From RGIG3009 sp964470515 (GTDB lineage: Bacteria; Bacillota; Clostridia; Oscillospirales; Acutalibacteraceae), in assembly GCA_964470515.1 (NCBI GenBank), contig CAYYDD010000070.1:1-6977 (forward strand): DNA of 6,977 nucleotides, in the 5' to 3' direction. The notes under the pieces are model-generated. The model was not told the DNA's origin, ran no database searches, and saw only the letters and a list, made by a program, of their open reading frames with translations. Positions 1 through 5,412 of the stretch are shown here, one piece after another; the stretch's first letter is position 1, and every line of letters begins with the position of its first letter. The position numbers and the translations under genes are program-made.

Positions 1-2258
1 GTCTGGGCGGCGACGGTACCGTCGGTGCCAACAAGAACTCCATCAAGATCATCGGTGACCACACCGATAAATATGTGCAGGCGTACTTCCAGTATGACTC
101 CAAGAAGACCGGCGGTATCACCATTTCGCACCTGCGCTTCGGCGATCAACCCATCAAGAGCCCCTACTATATCAACAAGGCCGACTTTGTGGCTTGCCAC
201 AACCCGTCCTACGTGCTGAAGGGCTACAAGATGGTCAACGACGTTAAGCCCGGCGGCGTGTTTATGATCAACTGCCAGTGGTCGGCCGAGGAGCTGGAGA
301 AGCACCTGCCGGCAGAGACCAAGCGTTATATCGCGAAGAATAACGTCCAGCTGTACACCATCAACGCCATCGACCTGGCGATGCAGATCGGTATGGGCAA
401 GCGTACCAACACCATTCTGCAGTCCGCGTTCTTCACGTTGGCGAAGGTGATGCCGCAGGAGGATGCCATCCAGTATATGAAGGATGCCGCCACGAAGTCC
501 TATTCCAAGAAGGGTATGGACGTTGTGGAGATGAACCACAAGGCTATCGATGCCGGTGCGACCGCGTTCGTGAAGATCGACGTTCCCGCCGCGTGGGCCG
601 ATGTGGCTGACGACGCGCCCGAGGCTGCGGAGCAGGGCCCGGCCAAGCTGGTCAAGATGGTGGATAACATCATGAAGCCGGTCGGCAAGATGAACGGCGA
701 TTCGCTGCCCGTTTCCGTGTTTATGGATCACGCTGACGGTACGTTTGAGCACGGTGCTGCCGCTTACGAGAAGCGCGGTGTCGCGGTGATGGTTCCCTCT
801 TGGGAGGAGTCCACCTGCGCGAAGTGTAACAAGTGCTCGTTCGTGTGCCCGCACGCCACCATCCGTCCGTTCGCTCTGAACGCTGACGAGGTTACGGCGG
901 CTCCCGAAAATATGAAGAAGCATCCGAAGCCGATCGTCAAGACCGAGTACACGTACACGCTGGCCATTTCCCCGATGGATTGTATGGGTTGCGGCGTTTG
1001 CGTGGGTGTCTGCCCGACCAACTCGCTGAAGATGGTGTCCCGTGAGTCGCAGGATGAGCAGCAGAAGGTGTTCGATTACTGCGTGGCTGAGGTCTCGGAT
1101 AAGCCCGAGGTTCAGAGCAACACCGTGATCGGCAGTCAGTACAAGCAGCCGCTGCTTGAGTTCTCCGGCTCCTGTGCGGGCTGTGCGGAGACGGCGTATG
1201 CCCGTCTCATCACCCAGCTGTTCGGCGACCGTATGTATATCTCGAACGCTACCGGTTGCTCGTCCATCTGGGGCGGCCCGGCTGCTACCTCTCCCTACAC
1301 CGTCAACAAAGAGGGTCACGGTCCTGCGTGGGCGAACTCTTTGTTTGAGGACAACGCCGAGCACGGCTTCGGTATGTACCTCGGCCAGAAGGCTATTCGT
1401 GCCCGCGTGATTGCTCAGGTTGAGGAGATGGCCGCGTCCGAGAAGGCTTCCGCTGAGTTCAAGGCGGCGGCTGAAGCGTATCTGGCTTCCGTGAACAACG
1501 GCGCTGAGAACGCGAAGGCTACCAAGGCTCTGGTCGCTGAGCTGGAGAAGGCCGCCGCAAACGGCTGCCCGACCGCTCCCGCCGTGCTGGAGAACAAGGA
1601 ATATCTGTCCAAGAAGTCCGTGTGGATCTTTGGCGGTGACGGCTGGGCCTACGATATCGGCTTCGGCGGTGTGGATCACGTGCTGGCTTCCGGCGAGGAC
1701 GTCAACATTATGGTGTTCGATACCGAGGTGTACTCCAACACCGGCGGTCAGGCCTCTAAGGCTTCGCAGATCGGTCAGGTGGCGCAGTTCGCCGCGGCCG
1801 GTAAGGCGATCGCCAAGAAGAGCCTTGCCGAGATCGCGATGTCCTACGGTTATGTGTACGTCGCTCAGATCGCGATGGGTGCAGATATGAATCAGACCAT
1901 TAAGGCGATCGCGGAAGCCGAAGCGTATCCGGGTCCGTCCCTTATCATCGGCTACGCTCCCTGCGAGATGCACAGCATCAAGGGCGGTATGGTCAACTGC
2001 CAGGCTGAGATGAAGAAGGCTGTGGATTGCGGCTACTGGAATATGTTCCGCTACAACCCCGCGGCCGACAAGAAGTTCGTCATCGACAGCAAGGCTCCGA
2101 CCACCAGCTATCGCGACTTCATCATGAACGAGGCTCGCTATGCGTCGCTGACCCGCTCCTTCCCCGAGCGTGCCGAGGTATTGTTCACCGAGGCTGAAGA
2201 GGCCGCGATGAAGCGTTACGATCACCTGGTGAAGCTGCAAGCATTGTACAACGAGTAA
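1..2258 (+). CDS. nifJ: Pyruvate:ferredoxin (flavodoxin) oxidoreductase, 3' part
   Basis: Cytoplasmic iron-sulfur enzyme that oxidises pyruvate with CoA to acetyl-CoA and CO2 and passes electrons to ferredoxin. The window opens inside the gene: the frame starts with a full codon at base 3 and gives 751 residues, against about 1170-1200 for the family, so roughly 420-440 N-terminal residues lie outside. Residues 1-20 carry the family signature GDGTVGANKNSIKIIG. Two ferredoxin-type CxxCxxCxxxC motifs (residues 272-282 and 327-337) bind 4Fe-4S clusters. The thiamine-diphosphate domain has the catalytic-cluster cysteines (391, 394, 419, 654), GDGW at 545 and NTGGQ near 580. No internal stop or missing key residue is visible. 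A strong terminator follows directly. Identification is very secure; whether it is the cell's main pyruvate enzyme cannot be seen here. Confidence 0.97.
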   Translation, partial: LGGDGTVGANKNSIKIIGDHTDKYVQAYFQYDSKKTGGITISHLRFGDQPIKSPYYINKADFVACHNPSYVLKGYKMVNDVKPGGVFMINCQWSAEELEKHLPAETKRYIAKNNVQLYTINAIDLAMQIGMGKRTNTILQSAFFTLAKVMPQEDAIQYMKDAATKSYSKKGMDVVEMNHKAIDAGATAFVKIDVPAAWADVADDAPEAAEQGPAKLVKMVDNIMKPVGKMNGDSLPVSVFMDHADGTFEHGAAAYEKRGVAVMVPSWEESTCAKCNKCSFVCPHATIRPFALNADEVTAAPENMKKHPKPIVKTEYTYTLAISPMDCMGCGVCVGVCPTNSLKMVSRESQDEQQKVFDYCVAEVSDKPEVQSNTVIGSQYKQPLLEFSGSCAGCAETAYARLITQLFGDRMYISNATGCSSIWGGPAATSPYTVNKEGHGPAWANSLFEDNAEHGFGMYLGQKAIRARVIAQVEEMAASEKASAEFKAAAEAYLASVNNGAENAKATKALVAELEKAAANGCPTAPAVLENKEYLSKKSVWIFGGDGWAYDIGFGGVDHVLASGEDVNIMVFDTEVYSNTGGQASKASQIGQVAQFAAAGKAIAKKSLAEIAMSYGYVYVAQIAMGADMNQTIKAIAEAEAYPGPSLIIGYAPCEMHSIKGGMVNCQAEMKKAVDCGYWNMFRYNPAADKKFVIDSKAPTTSYRDFIMNEARYASLTRSFPERAEVLFTEAEEAAMKRYDHLVKLQALYNE

Positions 2259-2280
2259 GCCTGAGCTATCCCGAAATACT

Positions 2281-2315
2281 CAACAGCCCCGCCATCGGCG
2301 GGGCTGTTGTTATTG
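2281..2315 (+). terminator. Intrinsic terminator of nifJ, perfect 13-bp stem
   Basis: Arms 2281-2293 and 2297-2309 are perfect complements (CAACAGCCCCGCC with its inverse) around a 3-base ATC loop, followed by the T-rich tail TTATTGT. It starts 22 bases after the nifJ stop. Being a palindrome it could also stop transcription arriving from the opposite strand, which matters because the decayed - strand gene originally appears to have ended against it. The tail may have been altered by insertion of the neighbouring IS. Confidence 0.93.
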
Positions 2316-2323
2316 TAAACAAA

Positions 2324-2346
2324 AACCACGCGATAGTCGCGTGGTT
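2324..2346 (+). repeat. Left-end subterminal hairpin of the IS
   Basis: Perfect 10-bp stem AACCACGCGA / TCGCGTGGTT around the 3-base loop TAG. In IS200/IS605 elements such imperfect or perfect hairpins near each end are what TnpA binds on single-stranded DNA. It is followed by CAAAAAAG rather than a T-run on this strand. On the - strand the sequence 5' of the stem's complement is also A/T-rich, so a role as a transcription block is possible but not shown. Confidence 0.7.
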
Positions 2347-2370
2347 CAAAAAAGCTTTAGCGATGAAAAA

Positions 2371-2434
2371 TCCTCCGATTGTGTTAAGATAAAAATGACC
2401 TGCCAGTCACGAAATCAAAAACACAATCGGAGGA
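2371..2434 (+). promoter_or_regulatory. SD-sequestering hairpin in the tnpA 5' region
   Basis: TCCTCCGATTGTGTT at 2371-2385 is the exact inverse complement of 2420-2434, giving a 15-bp stem that fully buries the tnpA Shine-Dalgarno GGAGG (2429-2433). The 34-base apical part contains a further short stem (TGAC 2396-2399 with GTCA 2406-2409). Masking of the tnpA ribosome binding site by 5'-UTR structure is known for IS200; here the pairing is read directly from sequence. Any transcript entering from nifJ would carry both arms and translate tnpA poorly. Confidence 0.8.
2382..2390 (+). promoter_or_regulatory. Candidate extended -10 promoter for tnpA
   Basis: TGT followed by TAAGAT (2385-2390, 4 of 6 to TATAAT) reads as an extended -10 element. 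No good -35 is visible 17 bases upstream. Initiation would fall near 2397, inside the loop of the masking hairpin, so the native transcript would lack its 5' arm. Weak call based on pattern alone. Confidence 0.3.
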
Positions 2435-2441
2435 AAAGTCA

Positions 2442-2912
2442 ATGAAAAAAGAAATTATAGACACAAGTAGTTTAGCACGTACAAAATGGAATTGCAAGTA
2501 TCACATAGTGCTTGCCCCCAAGTACGGACGGAAAGTGTTTTTGGAAGAAAAACGCTTAGAAATACGCGAGACGTTACGCCAACTATGTCAATGGAAAGGC
2601 GTAGAAATCATAGAGGGAGAAGTACGTCCGGACCATATACATATGTTGGTGAGTATCCCGCCCAAAATGAGCGTTTCGGGATTTATGGGATATTTGAAAG
2701 GCAAAAGTGCAATGATGATATTTCAGAAATGGGGAAATATGAAGTTCGCATACCGAAATCGCGAATTTTGGTGTAAGGGATACTACGTTGATACCGCGGG
2801 GAAGAACACCAAGGCGATCAAGGAATATATTGCAGATCAGTTAAAAAGAGATGCAGAGAGTGATCAATTAAGTATGTTTGACCCGCGGAACCCGTTTACG
2901 GGTAGTAAATAA
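2442..2912 (+). CDS. tnpA: IS200-family Y1 (HUH) transposase TnpA
   Basis: Single-strand DNA transposase of 156 residues, normal length for the family. It nicks at the IS ends with a tyrosine that forms a 5'-phosphotyrosine link, and acts as a dimer. Visible motifs: PDHIHMLV with the metal-binding HUH histidines H65 and H67; the C-terminal helix KEYIADQ with the probable nucleophile Y129 and supporting Q133; and the family-typical early segment KYHIVLAPKYGRK (residues 19-31). The start is ATG 2442 with GGAGG at 2429-2433, 8 bases away. That SD is buried in a 15-bp hairpin, so expression should be low. The frame has no damage. AT-rich codon use differs from nifJ and the ribosomal genes, as expected for a mobile gene. 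Confidence 0.95.
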   Translation: MKKEIIDTSSLARTKWNCKYHIVLAPKYGRKVFLEEKRLEIRETLRQLCQWKGVEIIEGEVRPDHIHMLVSIPPKMSVSGFMGYLKGKSAMMIFQKWGNMKFAYRNREFWCKGYYVDTAGKNTKAIKEYIADQLKRDAESDQLSMFDPRNPFTGSK

Positions 2913-2941
2913 TGGATGCGTGGCTGGCAGGCCAATAAAAA

Positions 2942-2955
2942 GCGCACTTGTGCGC
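2942..2955 (+). repeat. Small hairpin between tnpA and the IS right end
   Basis: GCGCAC (2942-2947) and GTGCGC (2950-2955) form a 6-bp stem with a 2-base loop, or 5 bp with the loop CTTG. Flanking TGGCT (2921-2925) and AGCCA (2956-2960) could pair outside it. The function is unknown; it may be part of the right-end structure or the tnpA 3' UTR. Confidence 0.5.
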
Positions 2956-2993
2956 AGCCAGTATCGTATAGGGCTATGCCCGAAAATGAAATA

Positions 2994-3012
2994 CCCCCCG
3001 CTATGCGGGGGG
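2994..3012 (+). repeat. Right-end subterminal hairpin of the IS
   Basis: CCCCCCGC (2994-3001) and GCGGGGGG (3005-3012) form an 8-bp stem with a TAT loop, then ATTATTATTTAT. The position and the 3-base, T-starting loop mirror the left-end hairpin (loop TAG). The strong GC stem followed by an A/T-rich tail may also end tnpA transcription. Confidence 0.75.
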
Positions 3013-3016
3013 ATTA

Positions 3017-3747
3017 TTATTTATCAGACTTCAGATTGTTATGATGGCTGCAAAGCGTCTGGCAGGTTTCTCTCACTGTTTTACCGCCTGTACTCCAAGG
3101 CGCCGTGTGATCTGCCTGCATTTCGTCGATTTCATATATGGCATCATTGCCTTTTTCAAGACAATGCGGACAATGCCCCTTTTGCTTTTCGTAAGCTCAT
3201 TGTCTGTCGCTCGGCGAAAAAGCACGGATATTCCAAAACTTTTCTTTCCCTAATAAGGAGAACGGCGGAGCTGGTACAACAATGTCCGCTTCTTTCAAAA
3301 GCGCAATACATTCTTCGGAACGAAAATCACCGTCGCCGGACAACAGCGTTAAAATGCTCTTTTTGTTTTTAATAAGGCGCTCAATGCCGGCAAGCTTTAT
3401 CGCTCTGTCGCCGTTGGTGTCCTGGGCCTCGGCGATCTTGATTTTATAAGGTTTTTGGCCGTGTGCAGCAGTATATTCAATGGTCGCAGCATCAAACGGC
3501 GTAGTTGTTCGCTGACAATAGATGATGTTGAAAAGCAAGTGGCAATCAATTTTTTAAACCCAATGCTCGGAAATTAAGAGTGAAATATCTGAAAAGTTGC
3601 TTTCGTAGGGGTCGTCACAATTATGTAACACGATGTTGTCCTTAACGTGCTTTTGTAATGCCGGAGATCTTGCTCTATATCAGACAGATGAGTGTAAAAC
3701 TCATCTTCCTTGTTCTTCTTTGCGTTTTGCAACGTTATGGATGCCCT
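3017..3747 (-). pseudogene. Decayed EcoRI-family adenine methyltransferase fused to an HNH nuclease C-terminus
   Basis: On the - strand, consecutive frames read as one broken protein. 3747-3652 gives NAKKNKEDEFYTHLSDIEQD; 3652-3593 gives KHVKDNIVLHNCDDPYESNF; 3590-3552 gives RYFTLNFRALGLK; 3538-3200 contains KPYKIKI, NGDRAIKL, then GDFRSEECIALLKEADIVV and PAPPFSLL. These follow the order of EcoRI-family N6-adenine methyltransferases up to catalytic motif NPPF, here APPF. The text then jumps to WNIRAFSPSDRQ, a TGA at 3199-3197, and an HNH domain (3196-3020): CPHC, QADH, TCQTLCSHHN and a final KSDK, like DUF262-HNH proteins. Damage seen: four frameshifts, each cured by adding one base; the TGA; AGG where ATG is expected; N-to-A in NPPF; probable N-to-T in HNH. 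Family assignment is from memory of conserved motifs. No product is expected. Confidence 0.75.
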
Positions 3748-3933
3748 ATTCTATAATCACCTTTCGCACAGCCGCCAATATACAGTACAATCGTATCACC
3801 ATAAGAAAAATCGTTCAAGTCGTCAAGCAAAAGCAGGGGAGAAAATATGCGTGCAATATAAATAGGTATAGGATAGGGGTGTTTTCGGGTTATGAGAAAC
3901 GCGAAAAAACGCAGAAAAACCGCGGATTTCCGG
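3748..3933. other. AT-rich intergenic stretch without a recognisable gene
   Basis: Between the presumed start of the decayed gene and the S10 promoter I see no convincing gene on either strand. The - strand has a short stop-free run (3838-3740) with protein-like residues but no start or ribosome binding site that would make it a gene. It contains the candidate - strand promoter, and the region between two divergent transcription units is where regulatory sites would be expected, but none stands out. Confidence 0.5.
3790..3826 (-). promoter_or_regulatory. Candidate promoter of the decayed methyltransferase gene
   Basis: On the - strand TTGACG (3826-3821) and TATGGT (3803-3798) are 17 bases apart. 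An overlapping alternative is TTGAAC (3818-3813) and TACGAT (3795-3790), also 17 apart. Downstream, AAAGGTG (3764-3758) is a good Shine-Dalgarno 10 bases before the presumed lost start at 3747. Each promoter match is only moderate. Confidence 0.3.
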
Positions 3934-3995
3934 CAAAAAATAATTCAAAAAACTTTGAAAAAACGCTTGACATTCCTGTCTGCTTGAGGTACAAT
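3934..3995 (+). promoter_or_regulatory. Promoter of the S10 ribosomal protein operon with A-rich UP-like element
   Basis: TTGACA at 3967-3972 (perfect -35) and TACAAT at 3990-3995 (5 of 6 for -10) are separated by exactly 17 bases. Upstream, 3934-3963 is dominated by A-tracts (AAAAAATAATTC, AAAAAACTTTG, AAAAAAC), the composition of an UP element. Transcription should start near 4001-4004. This is the only strong + strand promoter before rpsJ, and such strength suits ribosomal protein genes. Confidence 0.9.
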
Positions 3996-4083
3996 AGCAA
4001 AGCACGATTATGGAAAGTAGGGCATTTTGCGCCCTTTTCACGGTCGTGCGGGACTGCACAACATGCGATGACGCGGGAGGTTG

Positions 4084-4105
4084 CGGCCAGCAACGGCCGG
4101 TTTTT
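4084..4105 (+). terminator. Weak terminator-like hairpin in the S10 leader
   Basis: CGGCC (4084-4088) pairs with GGCCG (4095-4099) around AGCAAC, followed by G and TTTTT (4101-4105). It lies about 80-100 nt into the transcript. The short stem makes real termination doubtful; it could be a pause site. Its 3' side CCGGTTTTT is the same 9-mer found at the strong leader terminator. Confidence 0.35.
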
Positions 4106-4245
4106 CCGCCGAGCAAGTCCGATTTTAAACCGGGCGACAGGAATAGCTGTAAGAGTCAGATTTTTATGGGGCGGCGAAGTTGCACGCGGCCTTGCGTACT
4201 TGCGGCGCGGATCTGGCACAGTCTTTCAAGACGCTTACATCGCAC

Positions 4246-4278
4246 CCGGACGCTTGGACCCAACAAGCTCCGGTTTTT
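4246..4278 (+). terminator. Strong intrinsic terminator inside the S10 leader (candidate attenuator)
   Basis: CCGGA-c-GCTTG (4246-4256, with C4251 bulged) pairs with CAAGCTCCGG (4264-4273) around a 7-base GACCCAA loop: ten base pairs, then TTTTT (4274-4278). It sits about 245 nt after the presumed transcription start and 84 bases before rpsJ, with no gene ending in front of it. It is therefore placed to control read-through into the ribosomal genes. AAACCGG at 4127-4133 could pair with CCGGTTT at 4270-4276 and open the terminator. Confidence 0.7.
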
Positions 4279-4362
4279 AAAACGCCGGTGCGGGAACACC
4301 CGGCAGAGTGTGCGGTTTTGGCGTCGCCCGCCAACGAAAACTAATCAAGGAGGCGTTTTACA

Positions 4363-4674
4363 GTGGCAGTCAAAGAGAAGATCCGTATTCGTATCAAGGG
4401 GTATGATCATCAGTTGGTGGATCAGTCCGCCGAGAAGATCGTGGAGACCGCTCGCCGTACCGGCGCTCGCGTGTCCGGCCCCGTGCCGCTCCCCACGGAG
4501 AAGGAAGTCGTCACCATCCTGCGTGCCGTGCACAAGTACAAGGATTCCCGCGAGCAGTTCGAATCCCGTACGCACAAGCGCTTGATCGACATCCTGCGGC
4601 CCTCGAACAAGACGGTCGAGGCTCTTATGGGCCTTGAACTCCCCGCCGGTGTGGAAATCGAGATCAAACTGTAA
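4363..4674 (+). CDS. rpsJ: Small-subunit ribosomal protein S10 (NusE)
   Basis: Ribosomal protein of the 30S head; the same protein, as NusE, joins NusB in transcription antitermination on rRNA operons. The 103 residues match the family length. Characteristic segments are IRIRIKGYDHQLVDQSAEKI near the N terminus, GPVPLPTEK (39-47) and RTHKRLIDI (69-77), with the conserved loop between. The start is a GTG at 4363, with AAGGAGG at 4347-4353, 9 bases away; no ATG offers a better start. It is the first gene of the operon, 88 bases before rplC, and lies behind a long leader with a candidate attenuator. The codon use is GC-rich like the following genes. Identification is secure. Confidence 0.98.
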   Translation: MAVKEKIRIRIKGYDHQLVDQSAEKIVETARRTGARVSGPVPLPTEKEVVTILRAVHKYKDSREQFESRTHKRLIDILRPSNKTVEALMGLELPAGVEIEIKL

Positions 4675-4685
4675 TGCCGGTTTGA

Positions 4686-4738
4686 CGAGGGGGCACCCTC
4701 GGTTCCGTTCCAGCGAGGTCACGTTCCCGAACGGGAAC
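4686..4738 (+). other. Structured rpsJ-rplC spacer (two hairpins)
   Basis: CGAGGG / CCCTCG (4686-4691, 4696-4701) has a 4-base loop, and GTTCCC / GGGAAC (4723-4728, 4733-4738) has the loop GAAC. GGTTCC at 4701-4706 could alternatively pair with GGAACC at 4734-4739, so two exclusive folds are possible. Neither hairpin is followed by a T-run, so these are not intrinsic terminators; they may affect processing, stability or translation of rplC, whose AAGGAGG lies at 4747-4753. Confidence 0.5.
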
Positions 4739-4761
4739 CAATAACCAAGGAGGTATAGACA

Positions 4762-5394
4762 ATGCAAAAAGGCATCATCGGCAAGAAGGTCGGCATGACG
4801 CAGATCTTTGACGAAAAGGGCAACGTCGTTCCGGTTACGGTCATTGAGGCCGGCCCCTGCGTCGTTGTTCAGAAAAAGACAGCCGAGAACGACGGCTACA
4901 CGGCAGTGCAGCTCGGTTTCGGCGACGTGAAAGCACAGAAGGTTAACAAGCCCATGAAGGGTCACTTCGACAAAGCGGATGTGGCTCCCAAGAAGGCGCT
5001 ACGCGAGTTCCGCTTTGAGAACTGCGACGCTTACGGCGTGGGCGACATCGTGAAGGCGGATGCCTTCGCTTGCGGCGACGCGGTGGACGTGGTCGGCGTG
5101 AGCAAGGGTAAGGGCTACGCCGGCGCCATCAAGCGTTGGAACCACAGCCGCCTGAAGGAAAGCCACGGTACGGGCCCGGTTGCCCGTCACGCCGGTTCTC
5201 TGGGCGCTTGCTCCTCTCCGTCCCGCGTTTACAAGGGAATGAAGGGCGCCGGCCATCTGGGCGCCGAGCGAGTGACTGTTCAGAACCTCAAGGTTGTGAA
5301 GGTCGATGCGGAGAATAACCTGATCGCCGTTAAGGGCGCGGTTCCCGGCCCCCGCGGTGGGCTGGTCCTGATCTCCGATTCCGTGAAAGCGTAA
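4762..5394 (+). CDS. rplC: Large-subunit ribosomal protein L3
   Basis: One of the first proteins to bind 23S rRNA; its long loop reaches toward the peptidyl transferase centre. The 210 residues are typical of bacterial L3. The N-terminal GIIGKKVGMTQIFDEKGNVV is diagnostic, and residues 113-168 form the conserved loop region, with SKGKGYAGAIKRW, HGTGPVARHAGSLGACSSPS and KGMKGAGHLG. The C terminus has the usual GPRGGLVLI. ATG 4762 follows AAGGAGG (4747-4753) by 8 bases. rplD starts 18 bases after its stop, so the two are surely cotranscribed. Nothing is truncated or odd. Confidence 0.98.
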   Translation: MQKGIIGKKVGMTQIFDEKGNVVPVTVIEAGPCVVVQKKTAENDGYTAVQLGFGDVKAQKVNKPMKGHFDKADVAPKKALREFRFENCDAYGVGDIVKADAFACGDAVDVVGVSKGKGYAGAIKRWNHSRLKESHGTGPVARHAGSLGACSSPSRVYKGMKGAGHLGAERVTVQNLKVVKVDAENNLIAVKGAVPGPRGGLVLISDSVKA

Positions 5395-5412
5395 GGGAAG
5401 GAGGAAGTTATC

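Larger units (their letters stand above)
2314..3020 (+). mobile_element. IS200-type insertion sequence (IS200/IS605 family, tnpA only)
   Basis: About 705 bp, the usual size for IS200-type elements. It consists of one tnpA gene, a left subterminal hairpin (2324-2346), a right subterminal hairpin (2994-3012), an SD-masking hairpin before tnpA, and no tnpB. This family moves as single-stranded DNA, has no terminal inverted repeats and makes no target duplication, so exact ends are hard to read. I place the left end after TTAT at 2310-2313 and the right end at a TTAT ending at 3017, 3020 or 3024; 3020 is preferred because removing 2314-3020 restores a stop codon for the - strand gene. The element lies just beyond the nifJ terminator, a harmless site. 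All parts look intact, so it may be active. Confidence 0.85.
4002..4362 (+). promoter_or_regulatory. Long structured 5' leader of the S10 operon mRNA
   Basis: About 360 nt separate the promoter from rpsJ. The leader contains, in order: a weak GGGC/GCCC hairpin with TTTT (4020-4038); a 5-bp hairpin with T5 (4084-4105); the element AAACCGG (4127-4133); a strong bulged terminator (4246-4278); a 7-bp bulged hairpin GCCGGTG / CACCCGGC (4284-4290 with 4297-4304); and a 6-bp hairpin TTGGCG / CGCCAA (4318-4323 with 4329-4334). The rpsJ ribosome binding site follows. S10 operon leaders are regulatory in several bacteria, in E. coli through L4 binding. I do not recognise this leader as a named RNA family, so its ligand or protein partner is open. 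Confidence 0.65.

Noticed and set aside
2913..3012. Possible TnpB guide (omega) RNA at the IS right end
   Set aside because: The element has no tnpB gene or remnant, so a guide RNA would have no partner; the hairpins are explained as transposase recognition and tnpA 3' structure.
2878..3372. + strand open frames (2878-3372 and 3041-3253) over the IS right end and the decayed gene
   Set aside because: They span the IS boundary and are antisense to the methyltransferase-HNH remnant, which has clear motif support. No ribosome binding site or family resemblance.
3197..3538. Reading the - strand SGDGDF motif as an NYN/PIN-like nuclease domain
   Set aside because: The neighbouring residues FRSEECIALLKEADIVV and the PPFSL that follows fit the EcoRI-family methyltransferase much better, and the upstream shifted frames continue that match.
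4153..4344. A 63-codon + strand open run in the S10 leader, ending in TAA 5 bases before the rpsJ Shine-Dalgarno region
   Set aside because: It has no ATG or GTG start with a ribosome binding site, only internal TTG codons, and it runs through the strong leader terminator. A leader peptide cannot be excluded, but nothing positive supports it.
4002..4362. T-box riboswitch or tRNA gene in the S10 leader
   Set aside because: I see no T-box TGGNACCGCG element and no cloverleaf or TTCGA arm; the structures are simple hairpins.
3633..4585. Two long + strand open frames (3633-4280 and 4010-4585) crossing the S10 promoter and leader
   Set aside because: They overlap the promoter, leader hairpins and the start of rpsJ, have no ribosome binding site, and give proteins of no recognisable family. 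GC-rich leader sequence leaves frames open by chance.
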